Shown piece by piece: positions 43,165-53,093 of a stretch of DNA of 64,000 nt. This DNA is from Akkermansiaceae bacterium UBA956. Lineage in GTDB: Bacteria > Verrucomicrobiota > Verrucomicrobiia > Verrucomicrobiales > Akkermansiaceae. The stretch is from the NCBI GenBank assembly GCA_002293145.1, contig DBCO01000010.1:200754-264753 (forward strand). The letters run 5' to 3'. Position 1 is the stretch's first letter; the number at the start of each line of letters is the position of its first letter. The notes under the pieces were generated by a model. The model was given only the letters and a program-made list of their open reading frames with translations. It was not told where the DNA came from and searched no databases. The position numbers were made by a program, and so were the translations under genes.

Positions 43165-46100
43165 TTAGATTTCATCTGCTTGCAACCAGCGCAATGAGAC
43201 CAGTTGGCAGCTGCGACCGAAGGCCTTGTTGGTGTTTGTCAACGGGGCCAGCGTGCTGGCGTTGGTGATGACAACATCGGCGGCATTTGTCGAATCAATA
43301 TAATTGGCACTGCGCTCGACGACGGCTTCGCACCAGGCGCGGGCGAGGACTTTTCCTGCGGCATCGACGGATTCACCATAGGCACGGATGATGAAGCTAT
43401 CAGAGCGAGTGGTAAGGATGGGTGCGATGGGCGTGAGAATATCGGCCTGCTTGACGATGCCGGGAATGCCGTAGGAGATGGGGGCTTCCTCTGCCTCGGG
43501 GAAGGGGAAAACATTGGAGGCAGCCGATTTGCGGTTGTTGTATGCGCCATTGACTCCGAGTTGGGAGTCATCGAGGGCACTTTGGATGGCACCGCTACGA
43601 GCGAGCTTTTTGTCGCTGCCAGGGCGACGGTTGACGAAGTCGGCTAAGCTGAGAAATGGTCCGCGCTTGCGTACTTCGCGCACGATGCCTTGAGCGAGTC
43701 GGCCGATTTCATCATCACTGAGGCGGCGTTGGCCGATCCATTGAATCGGGCTGCGTGAGTTAACGCCGGCGCCAGTTTCGGTCGCTGCATTGACGGGAGC
43801 GATCAGTCCTAGCACGGCTGTGGTGCCAGACTCGACGGCTGTGACGGACTCGCGGCCATTGGCATCGCGGGTCACGATAGTGCGTTCGCGCAGGGCAGCG
43901 AGCTGGGCTTTCCAGGCCTCGACGGAGGTGGAGTTGACATTGAACATGCCATCGACACGCATGTAGGCGGCGATGCTGTTGATGCCGATGGTGGTAGGCG
44001 AGGGTCTTGCATTGCTGCCGGAGATGAAGCGCCCGGCAAGAGTGGTGGGATCGGCGATGTTAGGCGCGGGCATGTAGCGGACACAGGGCAGTGATGACGT
44101 TTGTTTGAGGAATTCTTCACACATGGTTTTCATGCCTTTTTTCTCGCTGCTGCTGAAGTTATTGTTGGTGCTGTAATTGGCGAGTCCGGAGAGGAACCAG
44201 GTGTCCCAGAGTTCGCGATTGGCGAGGTAGGAGTGGTCGGCAATGGGGCGGCCCTCTGAGAGAGAGCCACTAATGGCTGCGGGTGCGAGGATCGGTGGGG
44301 CAAGCGAATTGCCAATGGCATGGCTGATCTGCGGCAGCAAGCAATCACGCGCATTGATGGTGGCGTAGCTGGGGGTGGGGCTGAGTTGGATGAAGCCATT
44401 GGCCATGGAATGCTGGAATGCGGCGAGGGAGACAATGGGCTCGCGGGGGATGGAGTGGGTGCAGACAAAGTTGGAGCCGTCTGCCGCGGTCATGCCGCCA
44501 CCGAAGTAACCTTGCCCGTTGGTGCTGGCCTCGATGCTACGATTTTTCCAACTGGACAGTGGCTCGACTTGGATCTCAAAGGGTAAGGTTTGACGCTCGC
44601 GCGCGGAAAGATCATAGAAGTCGTTTTGGAATGATTTCGGGTTGAAGCGGCTGAGGGCGCTGCTGCCCAATGTGCTGCTATTTTCGGTTTTAGCATTGAA
44701 GGCAAAAATCATGATGGGAGACTTGCTGCCGATGAGTTGGGAGCCACTGAGGGTGCGTCCGGAGATCACGGGAAAAACAGTGGGGAAGTTATTGGCATAC
44801 AGGCGGTTGCCTTTTTTCTCGTCGCCTGCAGGGGCTTCCGTATCAGCACGGGTTCGCCCTATGACTAAGCGCTTGCGTCCGAAATCATAGTCGATCCCCA
44901 TGTTTCCATAGCCTAAGCTGCCACCACTGCTGGTTCGGTCAAAGCCGCTGTAGATCTCGTGGTGAGTCATCGAGAAATGGCGGGTGTGTTCATCTACGCC
45001 CGTGAGTGAATTACCCGTGCCGTTGCGTTTGCCCGCTGTTAGGTTGTTGGGGCGGCACTCGAAGGTAATTGTCGATTGTGGTGTTACGACAAGGGTGGAG
45101 CCAGCAGCTCCGTCGGCAGTCCTTAGTGGAGTGCGGATGCCACCGCCGAAGTTGAAACCGACTTTTGCGTCGATGTCACGTGCGGTTCTCGCGACTGTGC
45201 CGTTGGTTTGCGAAAACTTGAGAACCTCACCCGGTTTCATGACAATTTGGGAGCCAGTATTGCCGATGCGCAGCGTGAAGTAGTTGCGGTCGCCACCACT
45301 TTCTACAGATGCCACCATGGGATAGCGGACGTTATTGACCCAAAAGTCATAAGGGACTTGCCAGTATTTCACCGACATAAACGAGCTATTGGGAATGACC
45401 AGTGGCACATCGTAGGGATTCCACAAGGTGACTACGGGGTCGCAAACGAGGTGCAGGACGGTGGACTGGGCACCATTGACGGTGGCGGGGAATGCCTGAA
45501 GTGAGAAGATCATCTGGAAGCTGATGATGCTGGGTTGTTTGTAGTAGAACCATTGGTCTGAGCCCTCACTGGGACCAGGAGTGCGGAGGTGGGCTGTGCC
45601 GCTGGACAATGAGCCCCCTGAGGTGAAGGTAGCGGAGCCACTGCGTGTGAGTTTTTCGCTCAGGGCATAGTAGGAGCCCAATTCACCAAGGTTGATGCCG
45701 TAGCTCTCGGTGCCTGTGCCTTTTCCGGCGACGGCGGTGCCACTGCTATTGATGGAATAAAGCGGGGAGGTGACAAAGTTCGCGGGGGTGGTGGCGGAGG
45801 CGTTGACGAGCTGGAGTTGTTGCGAAAGGTCTTTGCGAAAACCGCCGGCGCGAACGTTGGTGAGGAGTCCGCTGGAGGAGGGGGTTATGTCGTGGAAGAG
45901 TTGGCGTGATTGATCAGAGTTTTTGCTGATGAGGTCGCTCTGGTTCCAGGAAATGAGCTTGGATATGGACTCGTCTCCATTTCGTAATGCTTCAAATGGC
46001 GTGGCTCCGCCCTCGATGGCTGCCAATTGCACAGCGGAGCGGGGAGCGGCTTGGGACTTTTGCCGCGTGGCACCGAGGGTGCTGCTTTCGGTGAATTTTG

Positions 46101-46698
46101 GGCTCACCAATGTGGCTTTTACGCTTTGGTCGCCTACCCACCAAGCGAGTCGTGCGTCTTTACCATTGCTCTGGCGTAAGGTGGTGACGGGAGCATAGAC
46201 AAAGTCTCTAGGATCATCGCCCACGGTGCCATTACCGACGAGTTCAATGCGCTGGTTTTCAGGGAGCGCATTGCTAGCGTAGTTGAGGTCATCGAGATCA
46301 TCGGAGAGACCGGACGTCATCCAGCCCAAGAAATTGGGGGCGGGGCGATTGGTATCAGTGGAGAGCCATGAACGATAAACACCCATCCAGTTTTTCTGGC
46401 TGGAGGCCGCAGAGCTCTCTTCGCCGCTGGCTCCCTTAGTCAGTTGATCAGCCTCGGCGGTGATGCGCTGATCGGGGCCAAGGTTTTTCTGGATTTGACC
46501 AATGGCCATCATCAGTGCCATACGGGCATTGGCGCGAGCTTCCTGCTGGGCGAGGCCTTGGCTGGAAGAGCGCAGGGTGACGGATGAAAGGGATAGCACA
46601 CCGATCGCCACCATGGTCAAGAGGACCAATAATGAGATCGTAATGATTAGTGTGAATCCTTTCTTATGCGAAGAGGATTTTGGAAAATGGGTTGTCAT
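43165..46698 (-). CDS. Verru_Chthon cassette protein A
   Basis: A protein of 1177 residues that begins with a prepilin-type signal: SSHKKGFTLIITISLLVLLTM with the GF cleavage site, then QEARANARMALMMAIGQIQ, the family's hallmark. The rest has long beta-rich, Ser/Thr-rich regions. These proteins form part of a pseudopilin-like cassette (A to D) found in Verrucomicrobium and Chthoniobacter relatives; their role is unknown but export through a type II secretion or type IV pilus machine is implied. The B, C and D proteins are absent here; the only partner is the secreted protein after it. Paired inverted repeats lie just upstream of its start. Confidence 0.88.
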   Translation of the reverse strand: MTTHFPKSSSHKKGFTLIITISLLVLLTMVAIGVLSLSSVTLRSSSQGLAQQEARANARMALMMAIGQIQKNLGPDQRITAEADQLTKGASGEESSAASSQKNWMGVYRSWLSTDTNRPAPNFLGWMTSGLSDDLDDLNYASNALPENQRIELVGNGTVGDDPRDFVYAPVTTLRQSNGKDARLAWWVGDQSVKATLVSPKFTESSTLGATRQKSQAAPRSAVQLAAIEGGATPFEALRNGDESISKLISWNQSDLISKNSDQSRQLFHDITPSSSGLLTNVRAGGFRKDLSQQLQLVNASATTPANFVTSPLYSINSSGTAVAGKGTGTESYGINLGELGSYYALSEKLTRSGSATFTSGGSLSSGTAHLRTPGPSEGSDQWFYYKQPSIISFQMIFSLQAFPATVNGAQSTVLHLVCDPVVTLWNPYDVPLVIPNSSFMSVKYWQVPYDFWVNNVRYPMVASVESGGDRNYFTLRIGNTGSQIVMKPGEVLKFSQTNGTVARTARDIDAKVGFNFGGGIRTPLRTADGAAGSTLVVTPQSTITFECRPNNLTAGKRNGTGNSLTGVDEHTRHFSMTHHEIYSGFDRTSSGGSLGYGNMGIDYDFGRKRLVIGRTRADTEAPAGDEKKGNRLYANNFPTVFPVISGRTLSGSQLIGSKSPIMIFAFNAKTENSSTLGSSALSRFNPKSFQNDFYDLSARERQTLPFEIQVEPLSSWKNRSIEASTNGQGYFGGGMTAADGSNFVCTHSIPREPIVSLAAFQHSMANGFIQLSPTPSYATINARDCLLPQISHAIGNSLAPPILAPAAISGSLSEGRPIADHSYLANRELWDTWFLSGLANYSTNNNFSSSEKKGMKTMCEEFLKQTSSLPCVRYMPAPNIADPTTLAGRFISGSNARPSPTTIGINSIAAYMRVDGMFNVNSTSVEAWKAQLAALRERTIVTRDANGRESVTAVESGTTAVLGLIAPVNAATETGAGVNSRSPIQWIGQRRLSDDEIGRLAQGIVREVRKRGPFLSLADFVNRRPGSDKKLARSGAIQSALDDSQLGVNGAYNNRKSAASNVFPFPEAEEAPISYGIPGIVKQADILTPIAPILTTRSDSFIIRAYGESVDAAGKVLARAWCEAVVERSANYIDSTNAADVVITNASTLAPLTNTNKAFGRSCQLVSLRWLQADEI

Positions 46699-46734
46699 TA
46701 AGAACTAGGCTGGGTTCGTGCTGTATAACTAATT

Positions 46735-46790
46735 CATTTACGTAGTGAACACAAGTAAAAAGTGTAACTTGCACATGAACTACGTAAATG
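46735..46790. promoter_or_regulatory. 12-bp inverted repeat upstream of the cassette gene
   Basis: CATTTACGTAGT at 46735-46746 and its exact complement ACTACGTAAATG at 46779-46790 enclose an imperfect inner repeat (AGTGAACAC / GTGTAACTT). It lies 37 to 92 bases before the start of the Verru_Chthon gene, where an operator would be. A second hairpin (TGTCTGGCG 46861-46869 with CGCCGGACA 46891-46899) lies further upstream. The remainder of the 504-base gap up to 47202 shows no gene. Confidence 0.5.
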
Positions 46791-47202
46791 CGCAGCTAGA
46801 GTGGCAGATTTTTTGCGGAAAAACGACTGCCTAAATGGGTGATGGGGAAATGATCTGTTGTGTCTGGCGTTAGGGCTTGGGCATTTGTCCCGCCGGACAG
46901 TGATTATGACGTTTGTTTTTTTATTCGCAAACCCCGAAGATACTTATGTGACTATGAAGGATGGTAGCGAATTGATCGATCTGCTCCCTTAGCAAGGATT
47001 GCTCGATGCTGCGATCTGAGCAAAGAGGTCAGTGAACATCTGAATCAACGGCTGCATCGAAACAACCTTCGTCCCATGAAAGCTCCCTGAAATGCTCAAC
47101 CATTAAGCTGCGCGCCATGCGCTGTTGACGATTCAGCATCAATTCATTTCGTGAAAGCCGCCCTTGATCCTTTGCGTATCAGCAGCTGTGAAGTTGCATC
47201 AA

Positions 47203-49965
47203 ATGGCATGGGGATTGAGCTGGATGGTCATGGCCGTGCAGGCGGAGGATCATTGGGCGTATGTTCCACCGGTCATGCCGGCTTTGGGGGCGGAGGGGCA
47301 TCCGGTGGATCAATGGCTTGCTGTGGCACATAAGGAACGCGGCATCGTGCCGGCGGATTTAGCGGCACCGCGTGATTGGGTGGAGCGCGCGGCTTATACT
47401 TTGTGTGGATTACCTGCTACGCCCGAGCAAATTCGCAAAATCGAGGCACAGCCCGACGATGCAACATGGCGCAGCATTATTGATGAAATGCTAGCCTCCC
47501 CTGCCTATGGCGAACGTTGGGCGCGGCATTGGATGGATGTCGCGCGCTATGCCGATACCAGCGGCTACGCCTTCGAGCAGGACAATCGTTTTCCCTTTGC
47601 CTACACCTATCGCGATTGGTTGGTGCGGGCTTTCAATGAGGACATGCATTATCCCGATTTCATCCGTTGGCAGCTCGCCGGTGATCTAATTACTGATCGG
47701 CCCGATCACCCGAACCTCGCCGCGCTTGGTTTCATTACCGTCGGTCCGCGCAGTGGTCCTGTCGAAACGATCGATGATCGTGTGGATGTGGTATCGCGTG
47801 GATTTCTTGCCACCACCGTCGCTTGCGCGCGATGCCACAAGCACAAGACCGATCCGATTGTGATGGAAGATTATTACTCGATGTATTCGATTTTCGAAAA
47901 CCTCGAAGAGCCGCCCGAAAAACCCGTGATCGGCAAAGCCGCAGATCCCGCTGCTGAAGCAGCCTTTTTGGCCGAAGTCGTCAATTGGGAAAAGCAAGAT
48001 GAAGCCGTGCGGCAAGAACTGGTCAACCACATTCGCGCGCCTGAACACCTCGCCGTTTACCTCGCTCTCGCATGGATCGCAAAAAAAGAGCAATGGGATC
48101 ATCCTAAGGCCACCAGCGAAGTATTCAAACGTGGCCGCTACCGACCCGATGGCGTATTGCATTGGCGAGACTTTTTGCAAGGCAAAGCCTGGGACGCCAA
48201 GAGCTCACCGCGCCTGTCCGCATGGGCCGCCGCGATGGAGCAGTCCGACGAGGCAAAACGCAACGCACTGTGCCAAGAACTCTCTCAAGAATGGACAAGC
48301 GCCGCCGAGGGCAGCGAACTTGCTCAATTGAAAACCCAGGGCAACTGTCCGCTGAACTACGATGTTCATCGTATTTCCGCATTGTTCGACCGCGAGGATG
48401 ATGTCAAGCGCCGCGAACGTCTCAGCGCTCTGAGCCGACTTCAAGCTGACCATGATGGTTCACCGCCGCGCGCCATGGTGATCAAGGACAAAGCACAATG
48501 GCAGAAGGCGCAAATTTTTCTGCGTGGCAATCCGGCGACGCGTGGTGACTTCATTGATCGGCAATGGCTGTCATTTCTGGGCGGCGAAAAATTTCCCGAG
48601 GGTAAAAGCCCACGCCTGTCTCTAGCAGAAAAAATCATCGATCCCGCTAATCCGCTCACAGATCGGGTGATTGTGAATCGCATTTGGGCCTGGCACTTCG
48701 GTCAAGCATTAGTGGAACCTAGCGACTTTGGCTACCAAACACCGCAGCCAGCCTTGCACGCATTGCTCGATGGTCTGGCAATACTTTTCCGCCAACGCGG
48801 ATCCTCGATGAAGGAAATGCACCGTCTTCTTCTTAGCTCGCGCGCCTATCGCCTCAAAGCCGATGGTGCGGAGAAAAATCGCAGCATTGATGAAGCGAAC
48901 GAACTTTTTTGGAAATGGAATCGTCGCCGTGCTGACTTTGAATCCATGCGTGATCGAGTCCTCGCTACCGCTGGCTCTTTGCAAGCGGACCAACGCGGTG
49001 GTCGTGCGCGCAAACTCGAAGACCCCGCGATGGATGCGCGACGCAGTCTTTATGCTTTCATTGATCGCTACGACATGCCTACGACATTGGTCTCCTTTGA
49101 TCTACCGCATCCCGATCATCACAGCGGCAAACGTGTGGAAACCATCGTGCCACAGCAGGCGCTGTATTTTCTCAACGGACCACTAGTGCAGCGTAAAGCG
49201 CAAGGTCTTTCGCAGAGTGCGGGCTTCCTCGCCTGTGCGGACGATGCCGCACGCGTCAACTGGATTTACCAACAACTATACCAACGCCAACCGAGCGAGT
49301 CAGAAGCGCAGCGCGTGCTGGCTTGGGTTCGTGAGGGCGATGCGGCCAGCTACCAAGCACCGCTCGGTGGGCATTGGGAAATCCGCCATGCTCCAGATCA
49401 AGCCGGCGTTCTCGGAGCAGAGCAGACATTTCCGATGTTCGAAGGCAATACATGGAAAACGGGCGCTGACCTTGCCCATGCACCGATTCCATGGCTCAGT
49501 GTCGGACCAGGTTTCGGCCACCCCAGCCAAGGTCATGCTCTGATCATTCGTTGGCGTGCTAGCGGTGCGGGTCTGGTGCGCATGCAAGGAGAAATCAGCA
49601 AACCACAAGATGGTGGCGATGTGCTCGCTTGGGAAGTTTACGCAAAGGATCAGCGCAAGCTCAGCGGCGGCATGCTCGCGCCGAAGCAACATCAAGCGAT
49701 CAGCACCGAGTGGATTCCCGTGCAAGCAGGTGAGGCGATTGATTTTGTGTATCGTGCGCCAAACGGTCAAAACAACGGCGGCACGCATTGGAAAATTCGC
49801 GTCATCGGCAAAGAGCATGCTGAGGGAGATGAGCGGGAAATTGGCGACTTCGAGAAACAATTTCCCCACAGTTCTGAAGTGCCCGCTGCGCCAGCATCCG
49901 TCTCACCGTGGGCTGACGTGATCCAAATGCTGTGGGCGGCGAATGAATTTCACTTCATTGATTGA
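47203..49965 (+). CDS. DUF1549/DUF1553 domain protein
   Basis: An exported protein of about 920 residues from the ATG at 47203 (a TTG at 47164 is also in frame). Unlike most relatives it has no N-terminal cytochrome c domain. DUF1549 starts near residue 30 (VDQWLAVAHKERGIVPADL; GERWARHWMDVARYADTSGY) and contains CARCHKHKTDPI, a potential haem site. DUF1553 lies in the second half (ADGAEKNRSIDEANELFWKW; DRVLATAGSL). The last 150 residues form an unrelated beta-rich domain. Such genes usually precede a DUF1501 gene; here the next gene is a ThuA protein on the other strand. Its role is unknown; many are linked to degradation of sulfated polysaccharides. Confidence 0.88.
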   Translation: MAWGLSWMVMAVQAEDHWAYVPPVMPALGAEGHPVDQWLAVAHKERGIVPADLAAPRDWVERAAYTLCGLPATPEQIRKIEAQPDDATWRSIIDEMLASPAYGERWARHWMDVARYADTSGYAFEQDNRFPFAYTYRDWLVRAFNEDMHYPDFIRWQLAGDLITDRPDHPNLAALGFITVGPRSGPVETIDDRVDVVSRGFLATTVACARCHKHKTDPIVMEDYYSMYSIFENLEEPPEKPVIGKAADPAAEAAFLAEVVNWEKQDEAVRQELVNHIRAPEHLAVYLALAWIAKKEQWDHPKATSEVFKRGRYRPDGVLHWRDFLQGKAWDAKSSPRLSAWAAAMEQSDEAKRNALCQELSQEWTSAAEGSELAQLKTQGNCPLNYDVHRISALFDREDDVKRRERLSALSRLQADHDGSPPRAMVIKDKAQWQKAQIFLRGNPATRGDFIDRQWLSFLGGEKFPEGKSPRLSLAEKIIDPANPLTDRVIVNRIWAWHFGQALVEPSDFGYQTPQPALHALLDGLAILFRQRGSSMKEMHRLLLSSRAYRLKADGAEKNRSIDEANELFWKWNRRRADFESMRDRVLATAGSLQADQRGGRARKLEDPAMDARRSLYAFIDRYDMPTTLVSFDLPHPDHHSGKRVETIVPQQALYFLNGPLVQRKAQGLSQSAGFLACADDAARVNWIYQQLYQRQPSESEAQRVLAWVREGDAASYQAPLGGHWEIRHAPDQAGVLGAEQTFPMFEGNTWKTGADLAHAPIPWLSVGPGFGHPSQGHALIIRWRASGAGLVRMQGEISKPQDGGDVLAWEVYAKDQRKLSGGMLAPKQHQAISTEWIPVQAGEAIDFVYRAPNGQNNGGTHWKIRVIGKEHAEGDEREIGDFEKQFPHSSEVPAAPASVSPWADVIQMLWAANEFHFID

Positions 49966-50021
49966 GAGCCAATACGTTAGATTGGCATATTCTGTTCGCG
50001 GGCCAAAAGTTGGAGTGGCTG

Positions 50022-51023
50022 TTACTTCGCGGGCTGTGATTTTTCTTTGTATTCGAATTTTTGAGCCAAGGGTTTCTCGGCGGTGGGAAAATTTTTTGGG
50101 ATAGGGCGGGTGACTTTTCCGGTGGCAGCCCACTCGGTGCCGCGCAAGAAGGTCTCGATGAAGCCTACGCCCTCGAAGGCATCGGTATCGTGACCGAGTG
50201 TGGTGTGGAAGACGCGGCCTTTGCCGTATTGAATGACCATGAGGATTGGTTCGTGGCGTCCTACTTTTTGAAGCTCGGGTGTGTCACATGCGGTGGCGAG
50301 TACCGTAAGATTGTCGGCGGGGCCACGCAGATGCGAGTAGCATTCATCTTTCGAGTGCATCCAGAAATCGGGCAGGCCCTTGGTGATGGGGTGCTCTTCG
50401 TCACGGATGGTCACAACAAACTCGTTTTGCGGGCCATGCTTGCCGCAGGGGCCAGGCTGTGGATCGCGCACGACTTCGCCTTTGTCATTGATGTAGACGT
50501 AAGGGCCATCTTTGTCACTGCGATTGCCCCAGCCGCCGAGGCCGATCATTTTGTTAAATTCGGGCCACTCGGGCCAGCTGTTGTTTGCGGCGTGTACCAC
50601 AACTAAGGCACCGCCATCGGCCATGTATTTTTCAAAATTCTTGCGTGTCGACTCGGGCCAACCGGCGGCATTCCAGCCGAAATTGCTTACCACGACGGCA
50701 TACTTGGAGAAATCAGGACTAAAATCAGGGTCGGCTATAGGATCATTTTTTTCCTCGCCTCTACGCGCGCCAGCACGCGGCAACCATTCTTTTTCTCGGC
50801 CTGAATTCCACAAAAAACGCACGCGCTCGACGATTACTTCATACTGACCGGTTTCTTCGAGGTATTGCTTCATCATCACCGTGGATTTTGGCCAGACTTG
50901 GTGATTGTTTTGCCCATCAACGATGAGCGCTTTGATTTTTTCCGCAGCTTCAAGTTGGCCCACGCAGAGCAGCGAGACGGCGACGGGCAAGCAACGAACG
51001 ATTCGGGAAATGCATGAGTTCAT
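50022..51023 (-). CDS. secreted ThuA-domain protein
   Basis: A 333-residue exported protein from the ATG at 51023 (a start at 51056 would spoil the signal peptide). The signal peptide ends near residue 26 (GQLEAAEK). The ThuA class-I-glutamine-amidotransferase-like fold is shown by KIKALIVDGQNNHQVW, YAVVVSNFGWN, MADGGALVVVHAANNSW, EFVVTIRDEEHPITKGLP and KGRVFHTTLGHDTDAF. ThuA is linked to keto-trehalose use in rhizobia, and secreted ThuA proteins are abundant in Planctomycetes and Verrucomicrobia. The neighbour deoC on the same strand has no obvious link. Confidence 0.9.
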   Translation of the reverse strand: MNSCISRIVRCLPVAVSLLCVGQLEAAEKIKALIVDGQNNHQVWPKSTVMMKQYLEETGQYEVIVERVRFLWNSGREKEWLPRAGARRGEEKNDPIADPDFSPDFSKYAVVVSNFGWNAAGWPESTRKNFEKYMADGGALVVVHAANNSWPEWPEFNKMIGLGGWGNRSDKDGPYVYINDKGEVVRDPQPGPCGKHGPQNEFVVTIRDEEHPITKGLPDFWMHSKDECYSHLRGPADNLTVLATACDTPELQKVGRHEPILMVIQYGKGRVFHTTLGHDTDAFEGVGFIETFLRGTEWAATGKVTRPIPKNFPTAEKPLAQKFEYKEKSQPAK

Positions 51024-51122
51024 AGGAACCACAAATACGTCAAAGCCCCCTAGCATTTATCAAAAAACCGCAGAGAGCGATTGGGGCGGTGGAGAGTATC
51101 GATATCTTGCCATAAATGGCTC

Positions 51123-52058
51123 TCAGTAGCTGCCCGAGGCTTCGCTGAAATGGTAGGGCGCTTGGTAGTGGCCTGTGGCTTCTTTGGCAAGTTGGCGGAC
51201 GAGGTCGTTGAGCAAGGCAGAGGCACCGAAGCGGTAGCGCGCGTTGTTGAGCCAGGCATCGCCGATTGTTTCTTTGACGGCGATGAGAAATTGGATCGCT
51301 TGCTTGGCCGTGCGGATGCCGCCTGCGGGTTTCATGGCAATCTCGACTCCAGTGGCGAGGAAGTGGTCGCGGATGGCTTCAAGCATCACTTGGTTGTTGC
51401 CAAGTGTGGCGTTGGCTGAGGTCTTGCCGGTGCTGGTTTTGATGAAGTCACCGGGGCGCAGCACGCGCATCGCGAGAAATGAGGCCGCGCGGATGTTGTC
51501 ATAGGTTTCGAGCTCACTAGTTTCAAAGATGACCTTGAGGGTGGCGTCACCGCAGGCCTCGATGACGGCGGAAATTTCATCTTGCACCAGATCGAGTTCG
51601 CCACAGAGAAAGGCTCCACGATTGATGACCATGTCGATTTCATCGGCACCGTCGGCTACTGCGCTGCGCACTTCAGCGAGTCGTGTTTTCAAGGGAGCTT
51701 GCCCTGAAGGAAAGGCGGTGGCGACCGATGCGATCTTCAATGAGCTGCCTTGAAGTATGCGATGCGCGTGGCGCACCATGGCCGGATAGACGCAAATAGC
51801 CGCGGTCGAGGGCGCCTGGGCTTCATCGCAGGGATGAAGTGCTTTTTGGCAGAGTGAAGCAACTTTTCCCGGGGTATCTTTGCCTTCTAAGGTGGTGAGA
51901 TCGACCATCGTCACAGCGAGACGTAGCGCAAATTTCTTCGCGTTTTTCTTGATGCTGCGGGTGGTGTATTTGGCCACGCGTTCTTCAATGCCAATATGGT
52001 CCACGGGTCCGACTTCGTGAATCAAACGGCGCAGTGCAGGGACGACGGTGGTGGACAT
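51123..52058 (-). CDS. deoC: deoxyribose-phosphate aldolase
   Basis: A class I aldolase of 311 residues (ATG at 52058) that splits 2-deoxyribose 5-phosphate into glyceraldehyde 3-phosphate and acetaldehyde in deoxynucleoside salvage. Visible marks are TTLEGKDTPGKV, AICVYPAMVRHA, ADGADEIDMVINRGAF, LKVIFETSEL, the Schiff-base lysine segment DFIKTSTGK and MKPAGGIRTAKQA. The protein is longer than the bacterial average of about 220-260 residues and resembles the longer eukaryote-like DeoC group. No nucleoside phosphorylase lies beside it. Confidence 0.95.
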   Translation of the reverse strand: MSTTVVPALRRLIHEVGPVDHIGIEERVAKYTTRSIKKNAKKFALRLAVTMVDLTTLEGKDTPGKVASLCQKALHPCDEAQAPSTAAICVYPAMVRHAHRILQGSSLKIASVATAFPSGQAPLKTRLAEVRSAVADGADEIDMVINRGAFLCGELDLVQDEISAVIEACGDATLKVIFETSELETYDNIRAASFLAMRVLRPGDFIKTSTGKTSANATLGNNQVMLEAIRDHFLATGVEIAMKPAGGIRTAKQAIQFLIAVKETIGDAWLNNARYRFGASALLNDLVRQLAKEATGHYQAPYHFSEASGSY

Positions 52059-52104
52059 GCAAGCACTATGATCTAGCAAAAGCGGCCTGCCAAGCGAGAA
52101 AAAG

Positions 52105-53079
52105 TTGATTTTTGATAGCGAAAATGTGGCAAACACGCAGATCGCGCTTGCACAATGGAGGAATGTCGCGGATGTTTTTTGTGCCTTGAAACATGAGCGC
52201 ACGATCCCCTCAAACGATTCTCGCATCCCGTGGTGGATGTGGCCGAACGTATTGAGCTTGGATGCCCCCATAGTCGCAGTGACTTGGCTGTATATTTTTG
52301 CGCGTGAGTGGAACGTGAGCTATGTGGAACCGCTTCTGCCCTGGGTGCTGGCTTTGGTGGTTTGGGTGGTGTATGCGGTAGATCGATTGCTCGATTGCCA
52401 GATGAATGGCAATGAAGCGGGAAGCTTACGCCATGAGTTCCATCACCAGCATAAGAAAAAGTTTATCATCGCGATCTGTGCTGCTGTTTTGATGATTGCG
52501 GTGTTGTCGCTTTTTGTGCTGCAAATGGCGATCATCATCAATGCGACCTTACCCTTGGCGGCAACTGCTGGTTTTTTCCTGTTGTCGGTTTTCAGCCCCT
52601 CGCAGCAACGCGTCTCGTATTCCAAAAATCTGTTAGCTGGCTATGCCTTCGCTTGGGGCGTGGGAGCTGGTCTGACGGGATTGCTAAACTTGCAACAGCC
52701 CTTTGCTCTCGCGCGGATGTTTTCTCCCGACATGTTAGCCTTCGGGTTGCTTTGTGTGATCAACATCACGGCGGTGGACTTGTGGGTGAAAGGCAGTAAT
52801 GAATTGAGTGCGGAGGAAGATGAAATGGCATTGAATCTACCGCTGGTAGTGCTGGGCTTCTTTTGTTTGCTGTTCATGAAGTTCATTTCCGACAATCCCC
52901 TCGATCCGTTTTTTCTCTGCATCCTCATTGCAACGGCCTTGATGTATGTGATCAATCGCATGCGCGCGCAGTTCTCCAAGAATTTTTTGCGTGTGAGTGT
53001 TGATGTGATTTTGTTGGTCACAGCCGCATTCTACTTCATTCTATCGCTGTTTGATAAAAGCGGGACGCCACATCCGTAA
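52105..53079 (+). CDS. UbiA-like integral membrane protein
   Basis: A polytopic membrane protein of up to 324 residues with eight to nine hydrophobic segments. The start is uncertain: a TTG at 52105, a GTG at 52126 and an ATG at 52237 are in frame, and the conserved part begins at WMWPNVLSLDAPIVAV. VYAVDRLLDCQMNG is a UbiA-type aspartate-containing motif, but the usual second motif is weak (CVINITAVDLWVKGSNE). It belongs to a group of UbiA-superfamily relatives without a known substrate in PVC and acidobacterial genomes. It lies 14 bases before the secreted glycoamylase-like gene and is divergent from deoC. Confidence 0.75.
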   Translation: MIFDSENVANTQIALAQWRNVADVFCALKHERTIPSNDSRIPWWMWPNVLSLDAPIVAVTWLYIFAREWNVSYVEPLLPWVLALVVWVVYAVDRLLDCQMNGNEAGSLRHEFHHQHKKKFIIAICAAVLMIAVLSLFVLQMAIIINATLPLAATAGFFLLSVFSPSQQRVSYSKNLLAGYAFAWGVGAGLTGLLNLQQPFALARMFSPDMLAFGLLCVINITAVDLWVKGSNELSAEEDEMALNLPLVVLGFFCLLFMKFISDNPLDPFFLCILIATALMYVINRMRAQFSKNFLRVSVDVILLVTAAFYFILSLFDKSGTPHP

Positions 53080-53093
53080 AAGTCAGCTTACTC

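Noticed and set aside
47000..47160. Possible transposase remnant before the DUF1549 gene
   Set aside because: A short stretch reads DLSKEVSEHLNQRLHRN, but it is too short and matches no family I can name.
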